Source: Chloroflexota bacterium
GTDB taxonomy: Bacteria; Chloroflexota; Dehalococcoidia; UBA1151; UBA1328
Assembly: GCA_002687335.1 (NCBI GenBank)
Contig: NYZY01000004.1
Location: forward strand, 1-11,587
Direction: 5' to 3'
DNA: 11,587 nucleotides
The notes under the pieces are model-generated. The model saw only the letters and a program-made list of their open reading frames with translations. It had not been told where the DNA came from and searched no databases. The position numbers and the translations under genes were made by a program. Positions 1 to 7,166 of the stretch are shown here, piece after piece. The first letter of the stretch is position 1. The number at the start of each line of letters is the position of its first letter.

Positions 1-106
1 CGCGATCTTTTTCTTCGCGTAATCGATCAGGGTCTATCCCTGTAAGGGCCTGAACAAGCGTTGATTTTCCGTGATCTACGTGTCCTGCTGTGCCGACGAC
101 AAACAA
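1..106 (-). CDS. selB: Selenocysteine-specific elongation factor SelB, N-terminal end only (partial)
   Basis: SelB is the specialised GTPase that delivers Sec-tRNA to in-frame UGA codons. Only its first 35 codons are in the window; the gene continues past the left edge. The translation begins [16 protein letters not shown], then [19 protein letters not shown]. This is the G1 P-loop (GHVDHGKST) followed by the [12 protein letters not shown] segment that separates SelB from EF-Tu, IF2 and LepA. The only usable start in this frame is TTG at 106-104: the frame is closed by a TAA 17 codons further upstream and contains no ATG or GTG between. No strong Shine-Dalgarno sequence precedes it. It follows hemW on the same strand after about 110 bases with no visible terminator, so co-transcription is possible. 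If intact, it implies that the host makes selenoproteins. Confidence 0.88.
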   Translation of the reverse strand, partial: MFVVGTAGHVDHGKSTLVQALTGIDPDRLREEKDR

Positions 107-215
107 CTTGTAATTACTTTCATGCTTTATAAATCGATAATTGAATATTCGGGCAAATTACTTTCGTATGATTCTAGATGTCCACGATCTAATACAGCAT
201 GTTGCTATCGCCACA
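107..215. other. Intergenic spacer between hemW and selB
   Basis: About 110 AT-rich bases separate the hemW stop from the selB TTG start. I see no cloverleaf (so no selC tRNA here), no hairpin followed by a T-run, and no convincing promoter. The only symmetrical element is a short GAATATTC palindrome, which could easily be chance. Confidence 0.5.
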
Positions 216-1445
216 TTACTGTTCACTTATAAATTCAGCGAACACCTCGTTGCCGAGTAACCGACCTTTATCGGTCAGGCGTACGCCTTCTTTTGTTATT
301 TCCACGAGACCTAGCGCCACCAACCGATTTAGTTCTTTCGGAAAAATCTTGTCAAGTGGTGTTCCAAATCGTTTTTCAAATCTTTTGTGGCTAACTCCTG
401 CGTTGAGCCGCATTCCCATCATCATCGTTTCACCAATATCAATGGCGGCGGTAGTGACGTCGACCTGTTCGACCGGTCCAAATGGCGTCTGCATTGTGGC
501 TATTGGATCTTGGTTGACTTCTTTGTAATTATTGTCCATAGCGGTAACGTATCGGGTTGGTGATTTCAAGTTGAAAAATCTTTGTCCTTCTAACCATGAG
601 TGAGCTCCAGCACCGACTCCCAGGTACGGCTCATTTAGCCAGTAAATAATGTTGTGTTGTGACTTCATCCCTGGCTTTGCCCAGTTAGAAATTTCGTACT
701 GTGTGAATCCGTTAGCTCTTAATTTGCGCTGGGCTTCTTCGTACATCTCTGCAGCGAGGTCATCGTCGGGCATAGGGTAGCGTCCTTTTTTGACGTCTAC
801 TGCTAACGGGGTACCTTCTTCGATCTGTAAAGAATACAGCGATATGTGATCAGGACCGAGTGCTACTGCTTCATTCAGAGTGTCGGACCATTGGCTAGCT
901 GATTGGTGCGGAAGGCCATATATCAGATCTAGAGATTGATTGTTAAAACCCGCTTTCCGGAGAGTGTGAAAGGCCTGCTTTGCTTCGTGCGCTGTATGAC
1001 GTCGACCAAGAAGCGCTAACAAACCGTCATTGAAACTTTGAACACCCATTGAAACACGATTGACTTTGGCGTCAGACCATCCGGATGCTCGCTCTAGTGT
1101 GATGTCACCGGGGTTACATTCCAAGGTGATTTCAGCTGATTCATAGACTTTGTACCTTGAATGAATTGTTGACAGGATGTGTTTGATGTTATCTACAGGC
1201 AGATAAGAGGGCGTTCCTCCACCTAGAAAAATTGTGTGGACCACAGGCTGTGAAAGTAAATCGCTCCATGCTTTGATCTCGTTTGTCAAAGCGGTTACAT
1301 AGTTTGGTATTTGATCTTCTATGCGCTCGTATGTGTTGAAATCGCAATACGAGCATTTTGTTTGGCAAAACGGAATATGCACATATAACCCGATGCCTTG
1401 TTCATAAGATGGTGGATTGTGTTTGATTTGCGCAAGGTTTGGCAT
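216..1445 (-). CDS. hemW: Heme chaperone HemW (radical SAM, HemN-like)
   Basis: HemW is a radical-SAM-fold protein that binds heme and hands it to apo-proteins; it is often mis-annotated as oxygen-independent coproporphyrinogen III oxidase. The radical SAM cluster motif is CX3CX2C at Cys27, Cys31 and Cys34 (FCQTKCSYCDF), just after YVHIPF. Phe rather than Cys two residues after Cys34 fits HemW and not true HemN, which has a fourth Cys there. The SAM-binding GGGTPS motif is at residues 75-80, and the C-terminal third matches the HemW-type accessory domain. At 409 residues it is slightly longer than E. coli HemW (378), mostly from an N-terminal extension of about 15 residues. The ATG start at 1445 is preceded by a weak GGA-type ribosome site. 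It lies 28 bases after the unknown 242-residue gene and upstream of selB, probably in one operon. Confidence 0.9.
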   Translation of the reverse strand: MPNLAQIKHNPPSYEQGIGLYVHIPFCQTKCSYCDFNTYERIEDQIPNYVTALTNEIKAWSDLLSQPVVHTIFLGGGTPSYLPVDNIKHILSTIHSRYKVYESAEITLECNPGDITLERASGWSDAKVNRVSMGVQSFNDGLLALLGRRHTAHEAKQAFHTLRKAGFNNQSLDLIYGLPHQSASQWSDTLNEAVALGPDHISLYSLQIEEGTPLAVDVKKGRYPMPDDDLAAEMYEEAQRKLRANGFTQYEISNWAKPGMKSQHNIIYWLNEPYLGVGAGAHSWLEGQRFFNLKSPTRYVTAMDNNYKEVNQDPIATMQTPFGPVEQVDVTTAAIDIGETMMMGMRLNAGVSHKRFEKRFGTPLDKIFPKELNRLVALGLVEITKEGVRLTDKGRLLGNEVFAEFISEQ

Positions 1446-1473
1446 TCAATTTCCATATGTAGGGCTTGGAGAA

Positions 1474-2202
1474 TCAGCCCGGAGTCCACAGTTGAGATTT
1501 CGAGTCTCCTTCGACCTGCTCTTCTGCGCTTGGTGCCGTTGGGGATCCTCCGGATCTTGCACGTTCCTGTTCTTCGGCCATCTGCTCTCTAATAGCTTCA
1601 TTAGTTTGTTGTACCCATCGCTGGAGTTCATCAAGCTCAGGGGGTGAAATCAAAAATTTTTCAATACCATCAGGAATCGTTATAGATGGATCCCCGCTAA
1701 GTAATAACCCTGCTTCTGATTCGAGAATACCTTCATCCAATTGCTTCAGGAGATGTTTGCCGCGTTTTTCAGAAGCTTCTGTATATTTGGTTTGAATTTC
1801 ATTCGCTACGGTCTGATTAATGAGTCCAACTTGTAGGCAGCGACCCCAATCGATGACCTGTCCAAACAGGTCTGTATCTTCAAATTCCTCAAATACCGCA
1901 CCCGCTGATACCCGTTGTCGGATGAGGCTGTGCGCGCCGGGATTAGATTGTTGCACCATCAACATTGCGTCGTCCCCACGTCCGACTACCCCTTCGGCGA
2001 AGATACGGTTGACCGTTCCCGCCGTGACTTCGAGCTTTGATATCTGTTCTTCGACTGCCGACCAATAGGCGTTGTAACGTTGCTCGAATCCGTCCGGTGC
2101 ACCAGGGGACGGTTGGACCATTGTTACTAAGTAAATTTTTCGGCTAGTTAAAATGTCCCCGGCGGTTGCCTTGCCAATCGAACCGATCTCTTCAGCGGCC
2201 AT
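1474..2202 (-). CDS. Conserved protein of unknown function, 242 aa
   Basis: I cannot assign a characterised family. There is no signal peptide and no membrane segment, so it is predicted cytoplasmic. The body (residues 1-190) looks like a compact alpha/beta protein, with a stretch near residues 85-135 that is rich in Gln/Arg and acidic residues (FEEFEDTDLFGQVIDWGRCL). A helical segment follows (TKYTEASEKRGKHLLKQLDE), then a PPELDELQRWV motif. The last 45 residues are charged, low-complexity and probably disordered. The general look of the middle section recalls release-factor/Pelota-type domains, but this is only a visual impression. The ATG start at 2202 is well supported by AGGGGA five bases upstream. 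It sits 34 bases downstream of ychF and 28 bases upstream of hemW, which suggests a translation- or ribosome-related operon. Confidence 0.8.
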   Translation of the reverse strand: MAAEEIGSIGKATAGDILTSRKIYLVTMVQPSPGAPDGFEQRYNAYWSAVEEQISKLEVTAGTVNRIFAEGVVGRGDDAMLMVQQSNPGAHSLIRQRVSAGAVFEEFEDTDLFGQVIDWGRCLQVGLINQTVANEIQTKYTEASEKRGKHLLKQLDEGILESEAGLLLSGDPSITIPDGIEKFLISPPELDELQRWVQQTNEAIREQMAEEQERARSGGSPTAPSAEEQVEGDSKSQLWTPG

Positions 2203-2236
2203 AAAAGTCCCCTATGTCATTATTATTTGATTGAAT

Positions 2237-3322
2237 TTACACCGAAAACAAGAAATTTACGATATCGCCATCTTGCACGACATACTCGCGCCCTTCTTGT
2301 CGTAATAAGCCTCGGTTGCGTGCTTCCGTCATTGTTCCACAATCCATGAAATCCGCATATGTTATTGTTTCTGCGCGGATAAACCCTCTCTCGATATCCG
2401 AGTGAATCACTCCTGCAGCCTTTGGAGCTAGCGTTCCGTTAATTATCGTCCAAGCGCGAGTCTCATCTTCACCTACAGTAAGGAATGAGCTGAGCCCAAG
2501 AACTCGGTAAGAGAGCTTGATCATTCGCCAAAGGCCCGACTCTCCAGCATTAAGCCCCGACCGCATCTCGATCTCTTCTTCTAAAGGCATGTCGACTAAT
2601 TCAGCTTCGAGGCTTCCGCAGATGACAGCTGCACCCGTATATTTGCCAGGTAGTAGCTCATCTAATTCTTGTTCCATGGAGTCGGTACTTACGATATCAC
2701 TTTCTCCGATATTCACGGCAAAAAGGAGTGGGAGGCTGCTTAGCGTAAATGTGTCAGAAATGGCACGTTTCTGTGATGGGTTTAATGTACGGTCTCTAAA
2801 AGCTATTCCGTTTTCAAGATCCACCTGTATTTGCTTGAGAGATTCGATATTTTTGACCGCTTCATCGCGCTCTGATGCTTTCAGGGCTTTTAAGTTGGCG
2901 CCGATACGCTCGATTCGATTTTCAATTAGTGCTATATCGGTAAATAAGATATCGAATGCAGCTTTTTCTATATCACGCTTATAGTCGATTGCTCCTTCGG
3001 TGTGAGGTACCGATGCGTCTTCAAACGCGCGGGCTACGTGCAAAATGGCATCCACCTGCTGCAGATGAGTGATAGCTTCCCCTGTAAACATATCCCCTGA
3101 ACTGCTTCCAGGGATATCAACATATGTGACTTCGGCGTAAATCTTTTTCTTTGATTTGAATATGTCTGTGAGGATGTCTACACGATCATCAGGCACATGG
3201 GCGACACCTACGTTAGCGGAACGGGGTGCACCAAACCCCCCGGTTTCTGCTTTCCCGCGTGTTAATGCGTTGAATATGGTTGTCTTACCGCTGGAAGGTA
3301 GACCGATAATGCCGATCTTCAT
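2237..3322 (-). CDS. ychF: YchF/OLA1-family ATPase (divergent)
   Basis: YchF is a ribosome-associated P-loop ATPase of the Obg/HAS-GTPase family, implicated in translation and stress response. At 361 residues it matches E. coli YchF (363). The order is: P-loop GLPSSGKTT (residues 7-15); G3 motif DIPG at 69-72; a helical coiled-coil insertion at about 115-185; NIGE at 204-207, the NxxE motif that replaces NKxD and favours ATP over GTP; and a C-terminal TGS domain at about 280-361. The TGS domain carries the family signature AAGVIHSDIERGFIRAE and ends VVQDGDIVNFLFSV. It is unusual in switch II: the normal DIAGLVKGASKGEGLG segment is about four residues shorter and Ser-rich here (DIPGSSSGDM). 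No clear Shine-Dalgarno precedes the ATG at 3322. The unknown gene at 1474-2202 follows 34 bases after the stop. Confidence 0.92.
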   Translation of the reverse strand: MKIGIIGLPSSGKTTIFNALTRGKAETGGFGAPRSANVGVAHVPDDRVDILTDIFKSKKKIYAEVTYVDIPGSSSGDMFTGEAITHLQQVDAILHVARAFEDASVPHTEGAIDYKRDIEKAAFDILFTDIALIENRIERIGANLKALKASERDEAVKNIESLKQIQVDLENGIAFRDRTLNPSQKRAISDTFTLSSLPLLFAVNIGESDIVSTDSMEQELDELLPGKYTGAAVICGSLEAELVDMPLEEEIEMRSGLNAGESGLWRMIKLSYRVLGLSSFLTVGEDETRAWTIINGTLAPKAAGVIHSDIERGFIRAETITYADFMDCGTMTEARNRGLLRQEGREYVVQDGDIVNFLFSV

Positions 3323-3426
3323 AAAAAATGATGTTTACTTTTATTCGACTGTAAGGGCTTTTGCGTAACTATTCTTATTAGGGATATTTAATCGTACTGC
3401 TAGTTCTGCCTAATTACGCAACTAAT
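3323..3426. other. Intergenic region upstream of ychF
   Basis: These 104 AT-rich bases separate the DUF1232 gene stop from the ychF start. They contain a perfect 8-bp inverted repeat, TTGCGTAA at 3361-3368 and TTACGCAA at 3414-3421, with 45 bases between the arms. I see no T-run terminator and no convincing -35/-10 pair. The ychF promoter may lie here, because the spacing is larger than elsewhere in this block. Confidence 0.4.
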
Positions 3427-3828
3427 TTATTTTTGTTCGCGATTTTCATCATCATCATCATCATCTTCTTCTTCTACGTACCTAATCTCCGCTTCTACGG
3501 TCTTACCTTGACGGGGTTCATGTTTTTCATCTTGCCCATATTGCCGTTGCAAATCACGGAGCTTTTTTCCTATAGTTTGATCTGCAACAACCTGACCCGG
3601 GGAAGCAGCGATGAAAAGTAGTAGTAGTAGGCTTACGACAATCAAATCGTCTAAGTGTCCTAGGATCGGGATGAAGTCTTTGATAATGTCAGTTGGCCAT
3701 GCAAGATATAAGAAAGCTATCACTGGAATAATTTTTGTGAATAAGGGAACCCGCCTGTCTCTTAACAGCCGCCATACTAATTTCAAGAAAGGCACAACAA
3801 TGTAAAGTATGGGCAAGAATCTAAACAT
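3427..3828 (-). CDS. DUF1232 (YkvA-like) small membrane protein with acidic tail
   Basis: This 133-residue protein has an N-terminal hydrophobic segment (about residues 3-19), a basic linker (RLLRDRRVP), and a second membrane region from about 33 to 75. The second region contains the DUF1232 signature: YLAWPTDIIKDFIP (41-54), then GHLDDLIVV (57-65), matching the family pattern PxDxIPDxIPxxGxxDD. The function of DUF1232 is not established. The cytosolic C-terminus (80-133) is highly charged and ends in an acidic run, YVEEEDDDDDD, encoded by a trinucleotide repeat. The ATG start at 3828 has no obvious Shine-Dalgarno upstream, so translation may be leaderless or weak. It is transcribed divergently from holA and in the same direction as ychF. 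Confidence 0.85.
   Translation of the reverse strand: MFRFLPILYIVVPFLKLVWRLLRDRRVPLFTKIIPVIAFLYLAWPTDIIKDFIPILGHLDDLIVVSLLLLLFIAASPGQVVADQTIGKKLRDLQRQYGQDEKHEPRQGKTVEAEIRYVEEEDDDDDDENREQK
3445..3474. repeat. Trinucleotide microsatellite (ATC)6-(TTC)3 inside the DUF1232 gene
   Basis: On the plus strand one TTC is followed by six perfect ATC units (3448-3465) and three TTC units (3466-3474). On the coding strand these are GAA and GAT codons for the Glu/Asp run. Because the unit is three bases, slippage would change the length of the acidic tail without shifting the frame. Confidence 0.85.
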
Positions 3829-3888
3829 GTTAAAAAGTGTATCGACAGATGGACCTAAGCGGCCATAGTTAGCGTATTAAGGACATAG
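3829..3888. promoter_or_regulatory. Divergent intergenic region between the DUF1232 gene and holA
   Basis: Sixty bases separate two divergently oriented start codons, so promoters for both directions must lie here or inside the neighbouring genes. On the plus strand an AAGGA ribosome site (3879-3883) lies five bases before the holA ATG. No confident -35/-10 pair could be chosen on either strand. Confidence 0.5.
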
Positions 3889-4857
3889 ATGATTAGAGTT
3901 CTGCATGGTGAAGACGAATACTCTAGATCCGAAGCGTTAGCTAGGATACGAGCTTCTATTGGCCCCGACGAAATACGCGATCCAAATACTACTATTTTTG
4001 AGGGACGATCAATTCAGTTGGATGAGGTGATCGGTGCCTGCCAAATATATCCGTTTATGGCTGATCGTCGCTTAGTGCTTGTGTACGGTGTTTTGGAGCG
4101 CATGCAAAGTCGGGATAAATCATTAGGAGATGAATGGCGAGATTTAAGTGAATCATTAAGTTCTTTGCCTGCTACAACTGAACTTGTATTTATTGAGCAA
4201 ATTACGTTGCGTGAGAATGCCGTGGCGTTGAGATCCGTTGGTCCGAGTGCAAATGTGCAGAGATTTCAAAAAAAGGAGCGCGGAGAACTTGAGGCCTGGA
4301 TTCGCGATCGTTTCGCTTACTATGACTCCACCGCATCACGTGAATCTGTAGCACGGATTGCATCACTGGTGGGTTCAGACATCAGATTGCTTGATCAGGA
4401 AATCAAGAAACTGGCATTGTATGCTGGAGATCGTGAGATTAGTCAGTCCGATATTGATCTGATGGTGCCTGATTCTCGCGATGCCAATATTTTTGAAGCC
4501 ATCGACGCAGTATTTGCACGTCGACCAGCCGTTGCGCTTAGGCTGCTGTACATATTGTTATCAGGCGGTGAAACGATTCAAGGTGTCTTACGTATGCTGT
4601 CTCGACAGGTTAGATTGTTGATCCTGACAATAGAGCTTCGTGCACAGTCATTGAATGAAGAAGAGATTGGTAAGCGTATCGGCCTGACAAATTCTTGGGC
4701 ACTTGATAAAACAATTCGCCAGTCGTCTAATTTTAACATCCAAGAACTTGCGAATATTCACCGGCGCTTATTAGCGGCTGATCTTGCTATAAAAAAAGGT
4801 GAGATGGATGACAGATTAGCCGTTGAGATACTTGTCGCTGAGTTATCAGCTGCTTGA
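3889..4857 (+). CDS. holA: DNA polymerase III delta subunit (clamp loader)
   Basis: HolA is the delta subunit of the clamp loader; it opens the beta sliding clamp during chromosomal replication. At 322 residues it is slightly shorter than E. coli HolA (343). The N-terminus shows the family opening LHGEDEYSRSEALARI. The central part contains the usual PFMADRRLVLVYGV beta-strand segment (about residues 54-67), and KKERGELEAWIRDRF matches the conserved region near residues 127-141. The C-terminal collar domain (about 210-322) contains IGKRIGLTNSWALDKTIRQS and ends in the typical helix LLAADLAIKKGEMDDRLAVEILVAEL. Delta lacks a functional Walker motif in this family, and none is seen. The ATG start has a good AAGGA site five bases upstream. 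The TPR lipoprotein gene follows after 24 bases. Confidence 0.93.
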   Translation: MIRVLHGEDEYSRSEALARIRASIGPDEIRDPNTTIFEGRSIQLDEVIGACQIYPFMADRRLVLVYGVLERMQSRDKSLGDEWRDLSESLSSLPATTELVFIEQITLRENAVALRSVGPSANVQRFQKKERGELEAWIRDRFAYYDSTASRESVARIASLVGSDIRLLDQEIKKLALYAGDREISQSDIDLMVPDSRDANIFEAIDAVFARRPAVALRLLYILLSGGETIQGVLRMLSRQVRLLILTIELRAQSLNEEEIGKRIGLTNSWALDKTIRQSSNFNIQELANIHRRLLAADLAIKKGEMDDRLAVEILVAELSAA

Positions 4858-4881
4858 CTTGAATTTTAGTACTTTAGAAAT

Positions 4882-5889
4882 TTGAGGCGAAATACTCTGA
4901 AAAACACTGGATATCGAGGTCGAGTGAATCGATTGTTTACCTTGAAATTGGATCGCTATTCAAGATCGCTGGCCAAGACCGTATTTCTATTCATGATATT
5001 GCTCGTGGCTGCATGTTCAGACGTTCCACCTGACACCGGTGCTGAAGTGCTGGATACTGCCGCGCCTACAGAGGCGGCAGGATTTCTTGAACCCCACTCG
5101 ACAGTCAAGTCTGAGGCGGTCATTCGGCCAAATCCAACAGCGACCTCCCAGGCAACCATTGAAAAGACACCTGTCTCTGAAACTGAGAGCGTTAGCTTCT
5201 ATATCAATGCATTCAACTTGATGGGTCGTGGTGAATATGTTGATGCAGAAAGAACTTTCACTACCGTTACTGAGCTAGAGCCTAGATTTGCACGTGGCTG
5301 GGATGGACGCGGTCAATCTTTGATGCTTCAAGGAAAATTCGAGGAGGCTATGCTCGATTTCGATCGTGCGATAGAGCTTAAACCTAATCTTGCTATTGCA
5401 TACGCTAACCGGGCGATGGCGCGCATCGGCTTAGAAGATGTTGATGGTGCATTTAGAGACGCCACACGTGCCGTTGAACTGGATGAGGAGTCCGTTGCGG
5501 GTCAATTGGTATTGGGCCGAGTTCATGCGACAAAAGGTGACCCAGACAAAGCTCTTGAATGGTTTGACATTGCCGTTGCAACTGGTTTGGATGACGGCGC
5601 CACGTGGTGGTGGCGTGGTCGGTTTTTTCGTGACGTGCTCGGAGTCGGTCATCTGGCTTTAGATGATTTCAATAAAGCCATCGAACTTGCACCCGCTCAA
5701 GCTGCGTTATATATCGATAGGGCGCTACTTTACATCGGGGCCGACGCTGAACAAGAGTTGGCACGCGCAGATCTAGAAGAAGCTATTTCACTAGCCCAAG
5801 ACCCAAAGCTACCTTCAATAATCGAACGTGCAAATGAGTTAATTGCAGTTCTTGATCAACGCGATGCTCAGGATCAAAAACAGAAATAG
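4882..5889 (+). CDS. TPR-repeat lipoprotein
   Basis: This is a probable secreted or membrane-anchored scaffold protein. A hydrophobic segment ends in the lipobox VAAC (FLFMILLVAAC, Cys45 counted from the upstream start), which predicts lipoprotein processing. A Ser/Thr/Pro-rich linker follows (about residues 46-105). Four or five tetratricopeptide repeats then run from about residue 107 to 330, with repeat cores such as ARGWDGRGQSLMLQGKFEEA, AIAYANRAMARIGLEDVDGA and AALYIDRALLYIGADAEQEL. Partner proteins cannot be inferred. The start is uncertain: the most upstream option is TTG at 4882, but GTG at 4924 has GAGGT three bases before it and gives a more normal 31-residue signal. It probably shares the holA transcript; no functional link to replication is implied. 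Confidence 0.82.
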   Translation: MRRNTLKNTGYRGRVNRLFTLKLDRYSRSLAKTVFLFMILLVAACSDVPPDTGAEVLDTAAPTEAAGFLEPHSTVKSEAVIRPNPTATSQATIEKTPVSETESVSFYINAFNLMGRGEYVDAERTFTTVTELEPRFARGWDGRGQSLMLQGKFEEAMLDFDRAIELKPNLAIAYANRAMARIGLEDVDGAFRDATRAVELDEESVAGQLVLGRVHATKGDPDKALEWFDIAVATGLDDGATWWWRGRFFRDVLGVGHLALDDFNKAIELAPAQAALYIDRALLYIGADAEQELARADLEEAISLAQDPKLPSIIERANELIAVLDQRDAQDQKQK

Positions 5890-5992
5890 ACAGATTGCCT
5901 TAAGGGGATGTTCGGTTATGCATATTTGCGAAAAATTACCGAATTAAATGATGTGCGTGAAGTTTGGGTGACAAGAAGAGTGAATATATGGT
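5890..5992. other. Convergent intergenic region between the TPR gene and the phosphotriesterase-like gene
   Basis: About 100 AT-rich bases lie between two converging genes, where terminators would be expected. I found no stable hairpin followed by a T-run in either direction, so termination may be factor-dependent. Confidence 0.4.
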
Positions 5993-7069
5993 TCAGTCGA
6001 ATGTCAGCATCCGGGTTGGGTTGTCTACCAGAATAAGCCGTATTATCTCTTCTTCCATTCCCCGTGCCCTCATGCGTGGTACGACTCGGGTCAAAATGTG
6101 ATCGAACCCGTGGCCTCCGTAGGTCTTCAGTCGATGCTTCGTGCAAATGTCGTGTGCAAGCAGTACAGATCCCTGTTTCCCTTCAGAAACCATGTATTCG
6201 ACCATCTCGATGCGTTCGTGGTCGGCAGGAATATATGAATCTGGCGCCAACGGATAGAATGACGATTCATGGCCAAATAAGTCGAAGTTTAGATACGCAC
6301 CTGAATTGATAAGTTCATTGAGGATGCCGCGGTCATAGACTGTGCGTTCTATGTGCCCCATGACTGTGCGGCTAAGGTTTCCACCCCATTTTTCAACTGC
6401 GTTGAGTAAATCGATAGGAGCGCGTTGATTGCGGCCAGGGTGAATTAATAAGGGGGCGCCCGTTTCGCGTTGGGCTATCACGGCAGCTTCGAGAACTTTC
6501 TTTTCGGATTCGTGCCATGGCCACGAACAACCTATTTCACCAATGATTCCGGATCGGATGCCGGTATCGCCGACGCCTTGTTCTACATCGTGGATTATCT
6601 GTCCCGCTACTTGTTCGACAGAGAGCTCCTGTAGTTCGGTAGGGTGACTCATCTGTACATAATTGCCGGCTCCCATGACAATATTCAGGCCGGTAGCTCT
6701 AGAGATACGTGCCAGTGCTTGAGGATCACGTGCGAGTCCCACTGAGGTTACATCAACGATGGTGCTGCCGCCGGCGTTGAAATATTGACGTGCTTCCCAT
6801 GTTGAAGTTTCTTCATCGAGGATTCGTAAATTATCCCGATTGCTGGCCCAGTTGTATCGGATCCACCCGAGGTTCTTGATGGAAACATCCTCCTCCATCA
6901 ACTTGCGCTCAGAAGCCTCTTTCGGTTCGGTAAAGACCACACTGAAATCGATTAACAAATGTTCGTGGGTCGTTGTGATTCCCACTTTCGCTGGTTCTAT
7001 CGGACCTAGGACAGTCAAGACTTTTCTTGCTGCCCTGTGCTTTGGTACTGGATGCGATGGAGAGGTCAA
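5993..7069 (-). CDS. Phosphotriesterase-superfamily metal-dependent hydrolase (Glu-bridged type)
   Basis: This is a TIM-barrel binuclear metal hydrolase of the amidohydrolase superfamily. The metal ligands are visible: HxH at His35/His37 (TTTHEHLLID), bridging Glu178 (IIGEIGCS), His210 (LLIHPGR), His239 (VMGHIERT) and Asp307 (LLAHDICT). In true phosphotriesterases and many lactonases the bridging position is a carboxylated Lys; a Glu there is typical of the phosphotriesterase-homology and lactonase-like branches. The native reaction is therefore more likely lactone, carboxylate-ester or phosphosugar-type hydrolysis than organophosphate cleavage, but it is not determinable here. At 358 residues the length is normal. 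The start is uncertain: TTG at 7069 lacks a ribosome site, and TTG at 7018 would begin MTVLGPIEP, where many relatives begin. It is probably the last gene of a group with the upstream SDR and beta-propeller genes. Confidence 0.85.
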   Translation of the reverse strand: MTSPSHPVPKHRAARKVLTVLGPIEPAKVGITTTHEHLLIDFSVVFTEPKEASERKLMEEDVSIKNLGWIRYNWASNRDNLRILDEETSTWEARQYFNAGGSTIVDVTSVGLARDPQALARISRATGLNIVMGAGNYVQMSHPTELQELSVEQVAGQIIHDVEQGVGDTGIRSGIIGEIGCSWPWHESEKKVLEAAVIAQRETGAPLLIHPGRNQRAPIDLLNAVEKWGGNLSRTVMGHIERTVYDRGILNELINSGAYLNFDLFGHESSFYPLAPDSYIPADHERIEMVEYMVSEGKQGSVLLAHDICTKHRLKTYGGHGFDHILTRVVPRMRARGMEEEIIRLILVDNPTRMLTFD

Positions 7070-7166
7070 GTAAATAATCTTTGCTGTATTTGTTAGGAAA
7101 TTAAAGACGTATGGGGTTTTCGATTAGTAAAAAGTTTAGCTGAGGAATTTACTATCACCGACTCCA
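7070..7166. other. Intergenic spacer between the epimerase and phosphotriesterase-like genes
   Basis: Ninety-seven AT-rich bases lie between two genes on the minus strand. I see no hairpin terminator and no clear promoter, so readthrough from the upstream gene is plausible. No RNA gene is evident. Confidence 0.4.

Noticed and set aside
107..215. A selC tRNA between selB and hemW
   Set aside because: No acceptor stem, T-loop (GGTTCRA) or long variable arm can be drawn on either strand.
216..1445. Oxygen-independent coproporphyrinogen III oxidase (HemN) as the identity
   Set aside because: The fourth Cys of HemN (CX3CX2CXC) is replaced by Phe and the length fits HemW.
2517..2984. Plus-strand 155-codon open frame
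   Set aside because: It is antisense to ychF, Ser/Arg-rich as expected of a shadow frame, and has no recognisable motif.
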